From positions 1,947,021-2,011,020 of the forward strand of contig NZ_KB913032.1 in NCBI RefSeq assembly GCF_000384215.1: a stretch of DNA of 64,000 nt, read 5' to 3'. Position 1 is the stretch's first letter. Each line of letters opens with the position of its first letter. A model generated the notes under the pieces. It made no database searches, had not been told where the DNA came from, and saw only the letters and a program-made list of their open reading frames with translations. Below are positions 33,110-41,944 of this stretch, piece by piece. Both the position numbers and the translations under genes were made by a program. This stretch comes from Amycolatopsis alba DSM 44262 (GTDB taxonomy: Bacteria; Actinomycetota; Actinomycetes; Mycobacteriales; Pseudonocardiaceae).

Positions 33110-35605
33110 TCAGCCTTGCTTGGCGCGGCGTTTCCGGCTCAGCAACGCGAGTGTCGCGCCTGTGCCGAGGAGCAGGACACCGAGGAGGAGAATCCACGGC
33201 AGGCCGGAGATGCCGGTGGAGGCCAGTGGCCCCGAGGCTTTCCCGGACGGGGCCGGTGTTGTCGGCGGGACGGACGTCGGTGGTGTCGACGCGGGTGGTG
33301 TCGACGTCGGAGGTGCCTGTGGGATGTAGACACCGGCGTCGATCGTGTGATCAACGCCTCCGGGGATTGCCGGTGCCGTGACCGGGGCATATCCGTCGCA
33401 GAGTCGCCCGGTGGTCGGCGGGTCCACATTGGAGTCGTGTACCCGGTCGGTCTTGACCAGCGGAAGCGTGAACCGAAGGTCGGTGGCCGGCGGGCGGCCT
33501 GGCACCTTGCCGGTGTCCACGGTGCAGACGTCGAACTGCACGGTGTACTTGGCGCCTGGCTCGAGTTGGTAGGCGGCACCGACACCACCGAAGTAGTACT
33601 CGCCCGCCGCATCGGTCTTGGTCGTGGCGACCTTCTTACCGGTGGAGTCCACCAGGCTGATCGTCGCGCCCGGTAGCCGCACGTCCGCCGGATCCTGGAT
33701 GCCGTTGTGGTCGCCGTCGAACCACACCAGGTTGCCGATCTGGATCGGCGCGTTCGCCGCCTGGTACGCGATGGCCCCGAGCCCACCGGCCTTGCCGAAC
33801 CCGTGGCTCGGGTTTCGACCGACGAACTCGTGGGCGTTGGCGGCAGGGTTGTTACCGGGCCCCACCCCGGTCTTGATGTCGTAGTAACCGGTCCCGGCGG
33901 TGGCGACGTTGACGGTCGGGTCCATCTGCGTGCTGACGACCCATTGCTGCTGCGGAATGTAGGCGACCGATCCCAGTGCGGATTCCTGGTGCGCTGCCGG
34001 GCGCCGGAAGTAGTCACCGGGGAAGTACTCGACCACGTCGCCTGTCTGGCCGCCGGTGATGTCGTTGTTCGCGTGGTTGGGGCAGTTCCCGGTGCCTTCC
34101 CAGGAGTACCCACCGGCGGGGTTGACACAGGCCATGTTGATGTCACCACCGGCAAAGCCGCGTTCCGTGGTGTCCCTGCCCGGACGGGGGTCCAGCGAAT
34201 CCCAGCCCACCACGTCCATGAACCGGTCGCGGAAGCCGAGGATCATCGACCCGTCACGCGCGAAGGCCAGGCTGGCCAGTGCCGGCTGCGGACCGATCAT
34301 CGTGCCGCCACTGCCCACGGCGTGTTCGTCCCAGGTCGCCAGGTCGTTGTTCCACGGGTTCCAGTGGTCGGTCTGGCCGGGAGCCGACCGGCCGCTGAGG
34401 ACCTCGCCGCGCTTGAAGTCGAGCGGCTGGGTCAGCACGGTGGTGAACCGCGTGCCGTCGTAGGCGTAGACGACAGCCTTCAGATCCGCGCGGTTCTGCG
34501 TGCTTTCCGCGCTGCACACACCACCGACGTACACGGTGCTGTCGTGTGCGGCGACAGCGAAGGGCCGCCAGTCGGTGGGCGCCGCGCAGCCAGGGTCCGG
34601 GACCGGGACCGTGGCCCGTGCTGCCGGCGCGGTGGCACTGGTGGCGTCGAAGCTGACCAGGCTCCGGGTCAACATGTTCAGCGCGTACAGCGAGGAGCCG
34701 TCCTCTGAGAGGGCCAGGCCGCCGATGCTTTCCTTGCCCGGCGCGTCGACGAACCCGCCGTCCTTGATCATGTTGGTGGTTTCATGGGGCGTCACCGCGG
34801 TGCCCGGCACCTTCGCGAACAGGGTCGGTGCGCCGCCGCCGTCGACCGGCACGGTGTAGATCGCGTCCCCGCCACCCGGCCCGTACAAGGCGTGCCGCCG
34901 GGCGAACGCGCTCTGGAACAACTGGCGACGGTGCTTGTCGTAGGCCAGCCCGAACGTCGTGCCCACTTGGGCTTGGGTGGCGAGCGTGGTCGGGCACGCG
35001 ACATCCTCAGGACACGTACCGCGGGTGTTCACCCCGAACGCCACCAGCGCCCGTGTGTCCGCCCCGCCGGCACCGTTCTGGATCGGCACGAAATACCGGG
35101 TATCCGGCAGGCTGTAATCGGCGGGATTCCAGACCCCGGTGATCACCGAATCGTTCTCGCCGTTCGACACGTCCACAAAGGTCGTGAAGCTGTCGAAATG
35201 ATTGGCCGCCGTCGAGGCAGGTGCTGCCCGCAAATAGTTGCTGTAGGGCGCCGGGACAGTGACGTCGACGCGGTAGTGGCCACCGTTCAGCACGGCGGAC
35301 GGCGGCACGACGACCTTTCCGGTGGCATCGGTGACGCCGGTGACGTGACGACCTTCAGGGTCGGAGACGTCGACCCGCATGCCTTGCTGCGGCACGTCCA
35401 TCGTCGTGTTGATCACGCCGGTGCCGAAGAAGTCCCGTAACACCTGGACCGTCAGCGTTCCGTCAGCAGGCGACGCGGCGGCTGTCCCGGCCGTCGCCCC
35501 GGTGGTGGCGCTGCTTGCCAACAACAGACCAGCCAACCCCACCCGCGCCGGCAAACCCATACGCGCCAGGGTTCTCCGGCTCACTCTCCTGCCGGCTCGG
35601 CTCAT
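33110..35605 (-). CDS. Sortase-anchored surface protein with SdrD B-like domains
   Basis: An 831-residue exported cell-wall protein. A long signal peptide (about 1-48) is followed by a B-type strand-rich domain ('TLTVQVLRDFFGTGVIN'), a large central region with propeller-like repeats (about 200-620; 'IGGLALSEDGSSLYALN', 'ALASLAFARDGSMILG'), then a classical SdrD_B domain ('IGNLVWFDGDHNGIQDPAD' to 'DAAGEYYFGG'). A Pro/Thr wall-spanning stretch leads to the sorting signal LASTG, a hydrophobic helix and RKRRAKQG. LAxTG is the class E sortase motif of actinobacteria. The ATG at 35605 has AAGGGG upstream. The ligand is unknown. Confidence 0.85.
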   Translation of the reverse strand: MSRAGRRVSRRTLARMGLPARVGLAGLLLASSATTGATAGTAAASPADGTLTVQVLRDFFGTGVINTTMDVPQQGMRVDVSDPEGRHVTGVTDATGKVVVPPSAVLNGGHYRVDVTVPAPYSNYLRAAPASTAANHFDSFTTFVDVSNGENDSVITGVWNPADYSLPDTRYFVPIQNGAGGADTRALVAFGVNTRGTCPEDVACPTTLATQAQVGTTFGLAYDKHRRQLFQSAFARRHALYGPGGGDAIYTVPVDGGGAPTLFAKVPGTAVTPHETTNMIKDGGFVDAPGKESIGGLALSEDGSSLYALNMLTRSLVSFDATSATAPAARATVPVPDPGCAAPTDWRPFAVAAHDSTVYVGGVCSAESTQNRADLKAVVYAYDGTRFTTVLTQPLDFKRGEVLSGRSAPGQTDHWNPWNNDLATWDEHAVGSGGTMIGPQPALASLAFARDGSMILGFRDRFMDVVGWDSLDPRPGRDTTERGFAGGDINMACVNPAGGYSWEGTGNCPNHANNDITGGQTGDVVEYFPGDYFRRPAAHQESALGSVAYIPQQQWVVSTQMDPTVNVATAGTGYYDIKTGVGPGNNPAANAHEFVGRNPSHGFGKAGGLGAIAYQAANAPIQIGNLVWFDGDHNGIQDPADVRLPGATISLVDSTGKKVATTKTDAAGEYYFGGVGAAYQLEPGAKYTVQFDVCTVDTGKVPGRPPATDLRFTLPLVKTDRVHDSNVDPPTTGRLCDGYAPVTAPAIPGGVDHTIDAGVYIPQAPPTSTPPASTPPTSVPPTTPAPSGKASGPLASTGISGLPWILLLGVLLLGTGATLALLSRKRRAKQG

Positions 35606-35710
35606 CGGTATCCCCTTGTGAAGTCGTCGTGAACCGTCATAGCCAACCAGAGCGGCGTTGTCCCGTGTGTCGGAAATCGGGTGAATCAGGGGGTGAATCA
35701 GCGAACCTGT

Positions 35711-35716
35711 TAACGT
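35711..35716 (+). promoter_or_regulatory. -10-like hexamer TAACGT, leaderless arrangement
   Basis: TAACGT ends 8 nt before the GTG at 35725; no ribosome site is present. Confidence 0.4.
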
Positions 35717-35724
35717 CGCGCCGC

Positions 35725-36498
35725 GTGCGGACCACGAGAACCCGGCGACGTTTCCCACTGCACCGACGGCTGCGGCCGCGCTGGGTGGTGGCCGTCATCG
35801 TCATCGCGGCGGTCGGCGTTGCCACGTTCGTCGTCATCGGCGGCGATTCCGGGCCTTCTGGTCCGCGTGCGCTGACCTCGGACGAGGTGAACCGGCTGGC
35901 GATCACGCGGTTCCGCAACTACGAGGCGGGAGGCCGCGCGGTGACGATCACCGTGCCGACCACCGCCGGCGGGCTGGTCATCACCGGATCCATCGACTAC
36001 CGGGCCAAACTCGGTTACGGAGTGGTGCGCGGCACCGGGCGGGATACGTCCGGCGACGGGCTGATCCAATGGGATACCGCCACCGTGTTCGTCCATCCGA
36101 TGACGAACGCGCCGACGGAGGCACCGGCATCGCCACCCGGATCTGCTTGGCATCGCCGCCCTTTGCAAACGGCAGGCAGTTCGCTGGACAGTTCGTTGCT
36201 CATCGCGCTCGGTCTCGGTAGCGACCGGCCGGACAACGCCGAACTGTTGCCGCAGAACGGCGCCGCCTGGGTTGGTCCGGACCAGGTGAGCGGCCATCAG
36301 GTGGACGTGATGTCCGGGCCGGGCACTCCTGCCAAGCCCGGTACAGCGGGCAACGTCCGCTACTGGATCGGCTCGGACGGCACCATGCACCGGGTTCAGG
36401 CCGACGTGGCTTCCGAGCCGCAGCCGGTGACCATCGACTTCGACACCAGGGCCTACGTTCCGGTCCAGCCGGCACCCGGAGTCACCCCGGCGCGGTAG
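35725..36498 (+). CDS. Membrane-anchored extracytoplasmic protein, unknown
   Basis: A 257-residue protein not assigned to a family. A basic N-terminus (RTTRTRRRFPLHRRLRPR) leads into one membrane helix (about 23-44), then an exported domain rich in beta strands ('AVTITVPTTAGGLVITGSIDY', trimmed) with 'GAAWVGPDQVSGHQVDVM' and 'WIGSDGTMHRVQADV'. The pattern of lipid-carrier-like LppX/LprG proteins is possible, but not supported by motifs. The GTG at 35725 is chosen over a longer frame that overlaps the divergent surface-protein gene. Confidence 0.6.
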   Translation: MRTTRTRRRFPLHRRLRPRWVVAVIVIAAVGVATFVVIGGDSGPSGPRALTSDEVNRLAITRFRNYEAGGRAVTITVPTTAGGLVITGSIDYRAKLGYGVVRGTGRDTSGDGLIQWDTATVFVHPMTNAPTEAPASPPGSAWHRRPLQTAGSSLDSSLLIALGLGSDRPDNAELLPQNGAAWVGPDQVSGHQVDVMSGPGTPAKPGTAGNVRYWIGSDGTMHRVQADVASEPQPVTIDFDTRAYVPVQPAPGVTPAR

Positions 36499-36505
36499 CC
36501 GCCGC

Positions 36506-37840
36506 TCAGGATGTCCGCACCAGCGCGCCATCGGCCAGCAGTGACGCCGACGGCAGCGGGATCTTCGCGATGTCCGGTAGCACGGGAACGGCCGGAACAG
36601 CGGTGGCGCCGGTGGCGGCATTCGGGAACAGCGGCTGCGGGGCGGGCGCGGCCACGTCGGTGAACGGGATACCGCGAGGCGGCTTCGGGCTCGTCCACGT
36701 GCCGGACGGCGCGGACGACCGGTCGGCGACCGGGCAGGACGCGGTCGTCGCGAGCTGAGCGGGCACCGTCGTCGCGAGACCGTTGCCGCGCAGGCAGTTG
36801 CCCTGTCCCTGGGTGGCGGTGGGGAACGTCCAGCCGACATCGACACCGTTGGCGGCGAAGGTGTTGTCCACGATCTGGTTGCCGTTCGGCGGGATGTCGG
36901 CGGTCGCGGTGAGCACCAGCCCGGCGTTGACATTGCCGTCGATCCGGTTGCGGACGACCTGATTGTCACTGCCGCCATCGATGCCGATGCCGATCCCCCA
37001 CCCGCCGTCCGCCTGTTCGGGAGTCGGGGTCTGCTGGTTGGCCGCGATCAGGTTGCCTGCGACATGGGCACCCTGCTGCGGGAGAAGCTTCTCCTGATGG
37101 TCGGAGTTGGTGGTGAGCCCGACCCGGTTACCGACGAACCGGTTACCGACCACGTACATGTCCCCGCTGGCGTTGGTGCCTTCGTAACCGACCGCGTTGA
37201 GTTCGGCGATGTTGTCCCGCACCACGATGCGACAGGGCTTGCACTGCCCGACATAGATCCCGGAGTCAGCCGAACCTGACGCGTACGAGTGTTCGATGAC
37301 ACCGTCTTGGGCGGAGAACGCGTAGATGCCGTACAGCCCGTTGCGGGTGGCGGTCACGTGGGAAACCAGGAACGACTTCAGGAAGGCGACCGGCTCGTCG
37401 CCGGTGTCGTAGCCGCCCTGCCCCGGAGTTCCGGTGGCCGCCTTCGCCGAACCGGTGACCAGAACCCCGTTCTGCGTATTGTTCTTCACGGTCAGGTTCT
37501 CCACGGCCACCCCTGGCGCGGTGACGACGATCCCGTTCGGCTGCCGCACTTGCCCGTCGATCACGACCGTGTCGCGTGACTCGCCGCGAAGAGTGATCTG
37601 AGCCGTGCCGACCTTGACCGACTCGTGGTAGACACCGGGCGCGACCAAGACCAGGTCGCCGGGCTGGGCGAGGGATACCGCGGCGGAGATCGTCGAGGCG
37701 TCGGACGGCACTCGGATCGTCACGTGCGCACCGGCCGGCCTGCTGCCCTGGCCCGATCCGGCATCGACGGCGCAGCCCGCCACCATGAGGGTCAGTGTGC
37801 CGAATACCGCCACGATCACGCGAAAACCGAAACGAGGCAT
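36506..37840 (-). CDS. Right-handed beta-helix repeat lipoprotein (NosD/pectate-lyase-like)
   Basis: A 444-residue lipoprotein: lipobox MVAGC (Cys at about 23), then 'IRVPSDASTISAAVSLAQPGDLVLVAPGVYHESV' (here trimmed), the usual opening of beta-helix proteins, and about ten PbH1 coils ('GIVVTAPGVAVENLTVKNNT', 'GLYGIYAFSAQDGVIEHS', 'GIYVGQCKPCRIVVRDN', 'NQVVRNRIDGNVNAGLVL', 'NQIVDNTFAANGVDVG'). Four cysteines may form disulfides in the helix. Polysaccharide binding or cleavage is typical of the fold, but no catalytic triad could be identified. Proline-rich tail. GGAGAG precedes the ATG. Confidence 0.85.
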   Translation of the reverse strand: MPRFGFRVIVAVFGTLTLMVAGCAVDAGSGQGSRPAGAHVTIRVPSDASTISAAVSLAQPGDLVLVAPGVYHESVKVGTAQITLRGESRDTVVIDGQVRQPNGIVVTAPGVAVENLTVKNNTQNGVLVTGSAKAATGTPGQGGYDTGDEPVAFLKSFLVSHVTATRNGLYGIYAFSAQDGVIEHSYASGSADSGIYVGQCKPCRIVVRDNIAELNAVGYEGTNASGDMYVVGNRFVGNRVGLTTNSDHQEKLLPQQGAHVAGNLIAANQQTPTPEQADGGWGIGIGIDGGSDNQVVRNRIDGNVNAGLVLTATADIPPNGNQIVDNTFAANGVDVGWTFPTATQGQGNCLRGNGLATTVPAQLATTASCPVADRSSAPSGTWTSPKPPRGIPFTDVAAPAPQPLFPNAATGATAVPAVPVLPDIAKIPLPSASLLADGALVRTS

Positions 37841-37888
37841 GCTCTCCAGTTTGGCACCACCGCCGAATTCGCCCGCGGCTGGGCGGAT

Positions 37889-39058
37889 ATGGCACGCTCC
37901 ACATCCGTGCGCCAAGCCGAAAACAACCCGTCACGCCGTGCGTTTCTCGGTGCCACCGCCACCGTGCTGGCCGCCGGCCTCACCGCGGGGTGTGAATCGG
38001 ATTCCGCCCAGCCGGGCCGGGCCGACACTTCCGCGTCGACCACGCCGGTGCCGCCGGCAGGTCTTCATCAAGCTGGAATCACGCTCCCGCAACAAGCCCA
38101 GCCCAACCTGCTGGCCGTCGTGGCCGACGTCGCCGATGGTGTGGCGGTGGGCCCGTTACTGGCCGAACTCGGCGAGGCCGTCGGCACCCTCACCGCGGGG
38201 ACCGACACACGACTTCTCGGCCTGTCACCGGGCGATCTCACCGTGACGATCGGGGTGGGCCCCCGGCTGGTGCGCATGGCCGATCCTGCCTTACCCGGCA
38301 CCACGGAACTCCCCGAGTTCTCCCGCGAACGGATCGCCCCACAGGCACGTGGCGGGGACCTGCTGATGCAGATCTGTGCCGGCGACGCCGTCGTCATACC
38401 GGTCGTCGCGGCCGCACTCCTGCACCAGGCAGGCGACAGGGTCCGCGAACGCTGGCGCCAGTCCGGGCGTCGCGGTTCGACCATTCCAGTGGCTCCGGGC
38501 CTTACCGCGCCCCGAAACGTGTTCGGTTTCATCGACGGCATCGTGGGTCCGCACACCGCCGCCGAACAGGAACGAGACCTGTGGCTGGCCGGGCCGTCCC
38601 CGGTCACCCACGGCACCATCGCCGTGCTCCGGCGCATGGAACTCGACCTGTCACGGTTCGCCGCGTTGCCCGTCGCCGCACAGGAGGCGGTCTTCGGTCG
38701 ACGCCGGGACACCGGCACCCCCCTCTCCGGCGGCGCCATCGCCGCCGATCCAGACCTCGGCGCCAAAACGCCGGACGGGCGCTATCTGATCCCGGCCGAT
38801 GCCCACCTGCGCAGAGCGCACCCCACCGCGGTCGGCGTCGGCCTCATGCTGCGCCGCTCCTACAACATCGACGAACCCGCACCCGGCCTGCTCTTCGTCA
38901 GCTTCCAGAACGACATCCGAACATTCACCAACACCCTCACCCGGATGGACAGCGGCGACGCGCTGCTGCCGTTCACCACCACCACCGTCGGCGCGAGCTT
39001 CCTGATCCTCCCAGGGTTCGACCGGCAAAAGCCGCTTGGCGCCACGCTCTTCCGCTAG
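37889..39058 (+). CDS. Dyp-type haem peroxidase, Tat-exported lipoprotein
   Basis: A 389-residue DyP peroxidase. The N-terminus has a twin-arginine signal ('NPSRRAFLGATATVLAAGL') with a lipobox (LTAGC), so the enzyme is folded and cofactor-loaded before export and membrane-tethered. The catalytic Asp lies in the GxxDG motif ('NVFGFIDGIVGP'), and the proximal haem ligand is the His in 'HLRRAHPTAVGV'; the distal Arg is in 'MLRRSYNID'. A/B-type length. The start could also be GTG at 37907. Its stop shares a CTAG (39055-39058) with the convergent LuxR gene. Confidence 0.92.
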   Translation: MARSTSVRQAENNPSRRAFLGATATVLAAGLTAGCESDSAQPGRADTSASTTPVPPAGLHQAGITLPQQAQPNLLAVVADVADGVAVGPLLAELGEAVGTLTAGTDTRLLGLSPGDLTVTIGVGPRLVRMADPALPGTTELPEFSRERIAPQARGGDLLMQICAGDAVVIPVVAAALLHQAGDRVRERWRQSGRRGSTIPVAPGLTAPRNVFGFIDGIVGPHTAAEQERDLWLAGPSPVTHGTIAVLRRMELDLSRFAALPVAAQEAVFGRRRDTGTPLSGGAIAADPDLGAKTPDGRYLIPADAHLRRAHPTAVGVGLMLRRSYNIDEPAPGLLFVSFQNDIRTFTNTLTRMDSGDALLPFTTTTVGASFLILPGFDRQKPLGATLFR

Positions 39059-40662
39059 AGCACGCCGAGTTCGTAAGCCCGCATCAGCGCGTCCTCGCGG
39101 CTGGACGCGTTCAGCTTGCGGTAGGCGCTTTTCACCTGCGTGCGCACGGTGTTGACGGACACGACGAGCTTGCGCGCGACCTCCGCGATGGTCAGGCCCG
39201 CGTCCAGTTCGCCGAGGACCACCTGCTCCCGGTTGGTCAGCTCCACCAGCTCGACGCGTTCCGGGAACACCGGACGGGCCCGCGCCAGACGCTGTACCGC
39301 CTCATCGGTCAGGGGAAGCTCGCCCAGCCGGATCACCTCATCGCGATCGCCCGGCGACAACGAGGCGAGCGAGAGCACCTCATCCGGCGTCCGCACGCGG
39401 CGGACCGGCACGAGCGACCGGCGTGCCTCGTCCTCGTCACCCATACGCAGTGCGGCGATCGCCTTGAGCAGCAGCATCTGCCGGACGTCCCGGCGCGATG
39501 TGGTTTCGTGCCAGGACGTACGCGAGGCCATCGCGCGGACCACCTCGTATTCGCCGTTGAGCAGGCGGAGCCGGGCGGTCGGCAGCGCCAGCCACGATCC
39601 CTGCGGGTCCGCCTCCTTGATCAACCGCAGTGCGCGGGTGGCCTGGCCGGTGGCGATCAGCAGCTCGATGTGGGCACGTCGGATCACCTGGAAGGCGGTG
39701 CCCTGCTCGACGAGCTCGGGCGCGTGGCCGAACGGGAGCGTGCCCAGATGGGCCAGCGACGTCGCCGGATCTCCGAGGTACAACCCGTGCGCGAACGTCA
39801 AGGCCGCCACGAACGGCCAGACCTCCAGTTGCTTCGTACCGTCCCCGGTGATCTCCAGGCAGTCCGCGAGGCCCGCCTGGTCGTGGCGGTCCAGCGCGTC
39901 CCAGCCCTCGGCGATCGTCCCGCCGACGGTGAGCAAGAAACGGACCCGCTCGGAGGGCGACTCGAAACCACGCATCCGTTCAAGCCACTGATGAGCGAGG
40001 GCACCGTGACCGAGATGCGCGAAGATCATGGCGAGATTCGCGGCGGCGTTGAGGGCGGTGGCCGCCGTTTCCGGCGCGACCGTCGCGCGCTCGTACGCCT
40101 GGCGGTACCACCCCACCGCGGCCGGGAAGTCGTCCATCAGCGAACGCGTCAGACCTCGTTGCATGGCAAGCCATCCGGTGCGCGGTTCCACATCGGCGCC
40201 GGGCAGCGAGCTGAGCTGCGCCGCACGGACCATGAGGCGCTCGCCCAGCTCCTCGGCCTCGGCGCTCGCCCCTCGCATACGCAACCCGATCATCGCCGCG
40301 GTGCCGACGGTGACGAGTGTCGCCACCGAAGTCTCGCCCGCGATGTCCATCGTCGCGGCCAAGCGGGTGCCGAGCTCCGTGTAGTGGCGCAGATAGGGCC
40401 TGAGTTCGCTGACGTGGGGTTGGTTCATCGCGTGGTAGGCGCTGATCCACGAGATCATCAGGCGCGGACGAGCGCGCAGCTCCTCGTCCGGCACCTGGCT
40501 GAGCACGAAAAGCAGCCGACCGGCGAGGTCACCCTCCACGGCGAGGATGTGCTGGTCGCACAAGGCTTCGAGCGCGGACCAGTCACCGTCCTCGGCGATC
40601 CTGGCCAGCGTTTCCGGTAACTCGGCAACCGACACACCAGCGGGTTGCGTTCTGGACGGCAC
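39055..40662 (-). CDS. LuxR-family transcriptional regulator with helical repeat domain
   Basis: A 535-residue regulator. Residues 1-470 are helical, TPR-like repeats ('AAVGWYRQAYERATVAP', 'ALNAAANLAMIFAHLGHGALAHQW'), without the N-terminal ATPase of the LAL family. The C-terminal LuxR HTH is at about 472-530 ('LTNREQVVLGELDAGLTIAEVARKLVVSVNTVRTQ', trimmed). The GTG at 40662 has a GGGGAGGGG stretch upstream. Targets unknown; the convergent DyP peroxidase is the nearest gene. Confidence 0.88.
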   Translation of the reverse strand: MPSRTQPAGVSVAELPETLARIAEDGDWSALEALCDQHILAVEGDLAGRLLFVLSQVPDEELRARPRLMISWISAYHAMNQPHVSELRPYLRHYTELGTRLAATMDIAGETSVATLVTVGTAAMIGLRMRGASAEAEELGERLMVRAAQLSSLPGADVEPRTGWLAMQRGLTRSLMDDFPAAVGWYRQAYERATVAPETAATALNAAANLAMIFAHLGHGALAHQWLERMRGFESPSERVRFLLTVGGTIAEGWDALDRHDQAGLADCLEITGDGTKQLEVWPFVAALTFAHGLYLGDPATSLAHLGTLPFGHAPELVEQGTAFQVIRRAHIELLIATGQATRALRLIKEADPQGSWLALPTARLRLLNGEYEVVRAMASRTSWHETTSRRDVRQMLLLKAIAALRMGDEDEARRSLVPVRRVRTPDEVLSLASLSPGDRDEVIRLGELPLTDEAVQRLARARPVFPERVELVELTNREQVVLGELDAGLTIAEVARKLVVSVNTVRTQVKSAYRKLNASSREDALMRAYELGVL

Positions 40663-40879
40663 CGTCTCTGCCCCTCCCCAGGCCAGGCCGATGGATCTTG
40701 ATCACAAGTATGAGGTGCTTGGGTTTTCCGCCCCACTCAACCCTGTGGACAAGAGATCACCTTGGCACGCAGACGCAGCAGCCGTCATGTCCTACAACCG
40801 GGTGAACTTGCCCCCCAACCGGAGCAACGGAACAACGCGGTGATCGGCACCCGAGCCTGACTTCCGACGGTGGGGCACC

Positions 40880-40942
40880 GTGTCTCGAAGGCCCCCTTTG
40901 AGACGTTCAACGTCCTGAAGGCCCCCTTTGAGACATCCCGAA
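40880..40942. repeat. Element 7: direct-repeat variant of the hairpin family
   Basis: GAAGGCCCCCTTTGAGAC occurs at 40887-40904 and again at 40918-40935, separated by GTTCAACGTCCT. The first copy can fold by itself (GTCTCGAAGG with CCTTTGAGAC). Unlike the other elements, the two halves are parallel and not inverted. It lies between two minus-strand genes. Confidence 0.6.
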
Positions 40943-40973
40943 GTGCGGCCGAGGGCACCAGAACCGGCAGGGC

Positions 40974-41909
40974 TCACTGTCCATTGTGGCCGGTTCCGCG
41001 CCGGTACTCGCTGGGGCTGCAACCGTGTTCTCTGCGGAAAGTGCGCGAGAAGTAGAACGCGTCGTTGTAGCCGATGGTCCTGGCGATCTCGGAGATGTCG
41101 CGGGACGTGGTGGCCAGCAGTTCGCGCGCTCGGGCCATCCGCAGGCGTTTGGCGTATTCGACCACGCCGCAGCCCGCCGCCATCCGGAACAGGGCCGCGA
41201 AGTGCGAGGGAGACAGTCCCGCCGTGCGCGCCAGCTCCTTGACGATCACCGGCTTCGCGAAGTTGTGCCGCAGGTACTCCAGCGCCTGGCGAACCGGCTC
41301 GGTGGGCCGGTGGACCTCGGTCAGCGCGTCCGCGGCCAGCTGCGACAGCAGGGTCCAGCCCGCGCCGGAGGCCGAGATGAGGTGCGGGAAGGTCTCGTCC
41401 CGTTCGAGGAAGCCGATGGCGTCGTCGATCGCCGCGACGGCCCGGTAGGCGTCGCGCACCTCGACGATGGCTGCTCCGCCGTCCGGCGTGACGACCGAGA
41501 GCAGTTCCGAGACCTGGGAGCCCGCGGCGTGCAGCCACCAGATCGTCCAGGGGTCGCGCGAGTCCGCCCAGTAGAAATGCGGGCGGGACGGGGGCAGGAC
41601 CAGGGCGTTTCCCGGCCTGATCACGCTCACCCTGCCGTCGACCTCGCAGTGCCCGACCCCGTCGGTGCAGACGATCACGATGGCTTCCGGCGCGCTGCGC
41701 GGGCGGCGCATGCCGTGGTTGGCCGCGCTGGGGAAGTACCCGGCGTCGGTGACGAGCAGGCCCGAGGTCGGGGCCCTGCGCAGGGCCGACGCCACCAGCG
41801 GCCGCGGCACCACGCGCAACCGCTGACCTGGGAAGCCATCGGGCAGCAGCATCCGCTCACCGTACAGCCGGCAGTCGAATCGTCCAGGTGACTCGGTCGA
41901 ATCGGCCAT
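40974..41909 (-). CDS. AraC-family regulator with cupin sensor domain
   Basis: A 311-residue regulator: an N-terminal AraC-type cupin (about 10-165; 'AIVIVCTDGVGHCEVDGRVSVIRPGNALVLPPSRPHFYW' region) and a C-terminal double HTH (about 205-305; 'VKELARTAGLSPSHFAALFR', 'RARELLATTSRDISEIARTIGY', 'FSRTFRREHGCSPSEYRR'). ATG at 41909 or 41933; the former is preferred since the latter overlaps the TAGCGT promoter of the divergent gene. It probably senses a sugar and controls the adjacent glycan locus. Confidence 0.88.
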   Translation of the reverse strand: MADSTESPGRFDCRLYGERMLLPDGFPGQRLRVVPRPLVASALRRAPTSGLLVTDAGYFPSAANHGMRRPRSAPEAIVIVCTDGVGHCEVDGRVSVIRPGNALVLPPSRPHFYWADSRDPWTIWWLHAAGSQVSELLSVVTPDGGAAIVEVRDAYRAVAAIDDAIGFLERDETFPHLISASGAGWTLLSQLAADALTEVHRPTEPVRQALEYLRHNFAKPVIVKELARTAGLSPSHFAALFRMAAGCGVVEYAKRLRMARARELLATTSRDISEIARTIGYNDAFYFSRTFRREHGCSPSEYRRGTGHNGQ

Positions 41910-41932
41910 CCCGCCGAACGGGTGCCCCGGCA

Positions 41933-41938
41933 TAGCGT
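41933..41938 (+). promoter_or_regulatory. -10-like hexamer TAGCGT, leaderless arrangement
   Basis: TAGCGT ends 6 nt before the ATG at 41945, inside the narrow AraC/DUF5107 divergent gap. Confidence 0.45.
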
Positions 41939-41944
41939 TGCCGC

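Noticed and set aside
32772..33197. A minus-strand frame covering the tRNA-Lys antisense strand
   Set aside because: Its C-terminal peptide is simply the antisense of the tRNA, a common false protein call.
33110..40662. Genomic island or prophage
   Set aside because: The alternating strands and the nearby tRNA-Lys suggested it, but there is no integrase, attachment duplicate or obvious change in base composition.
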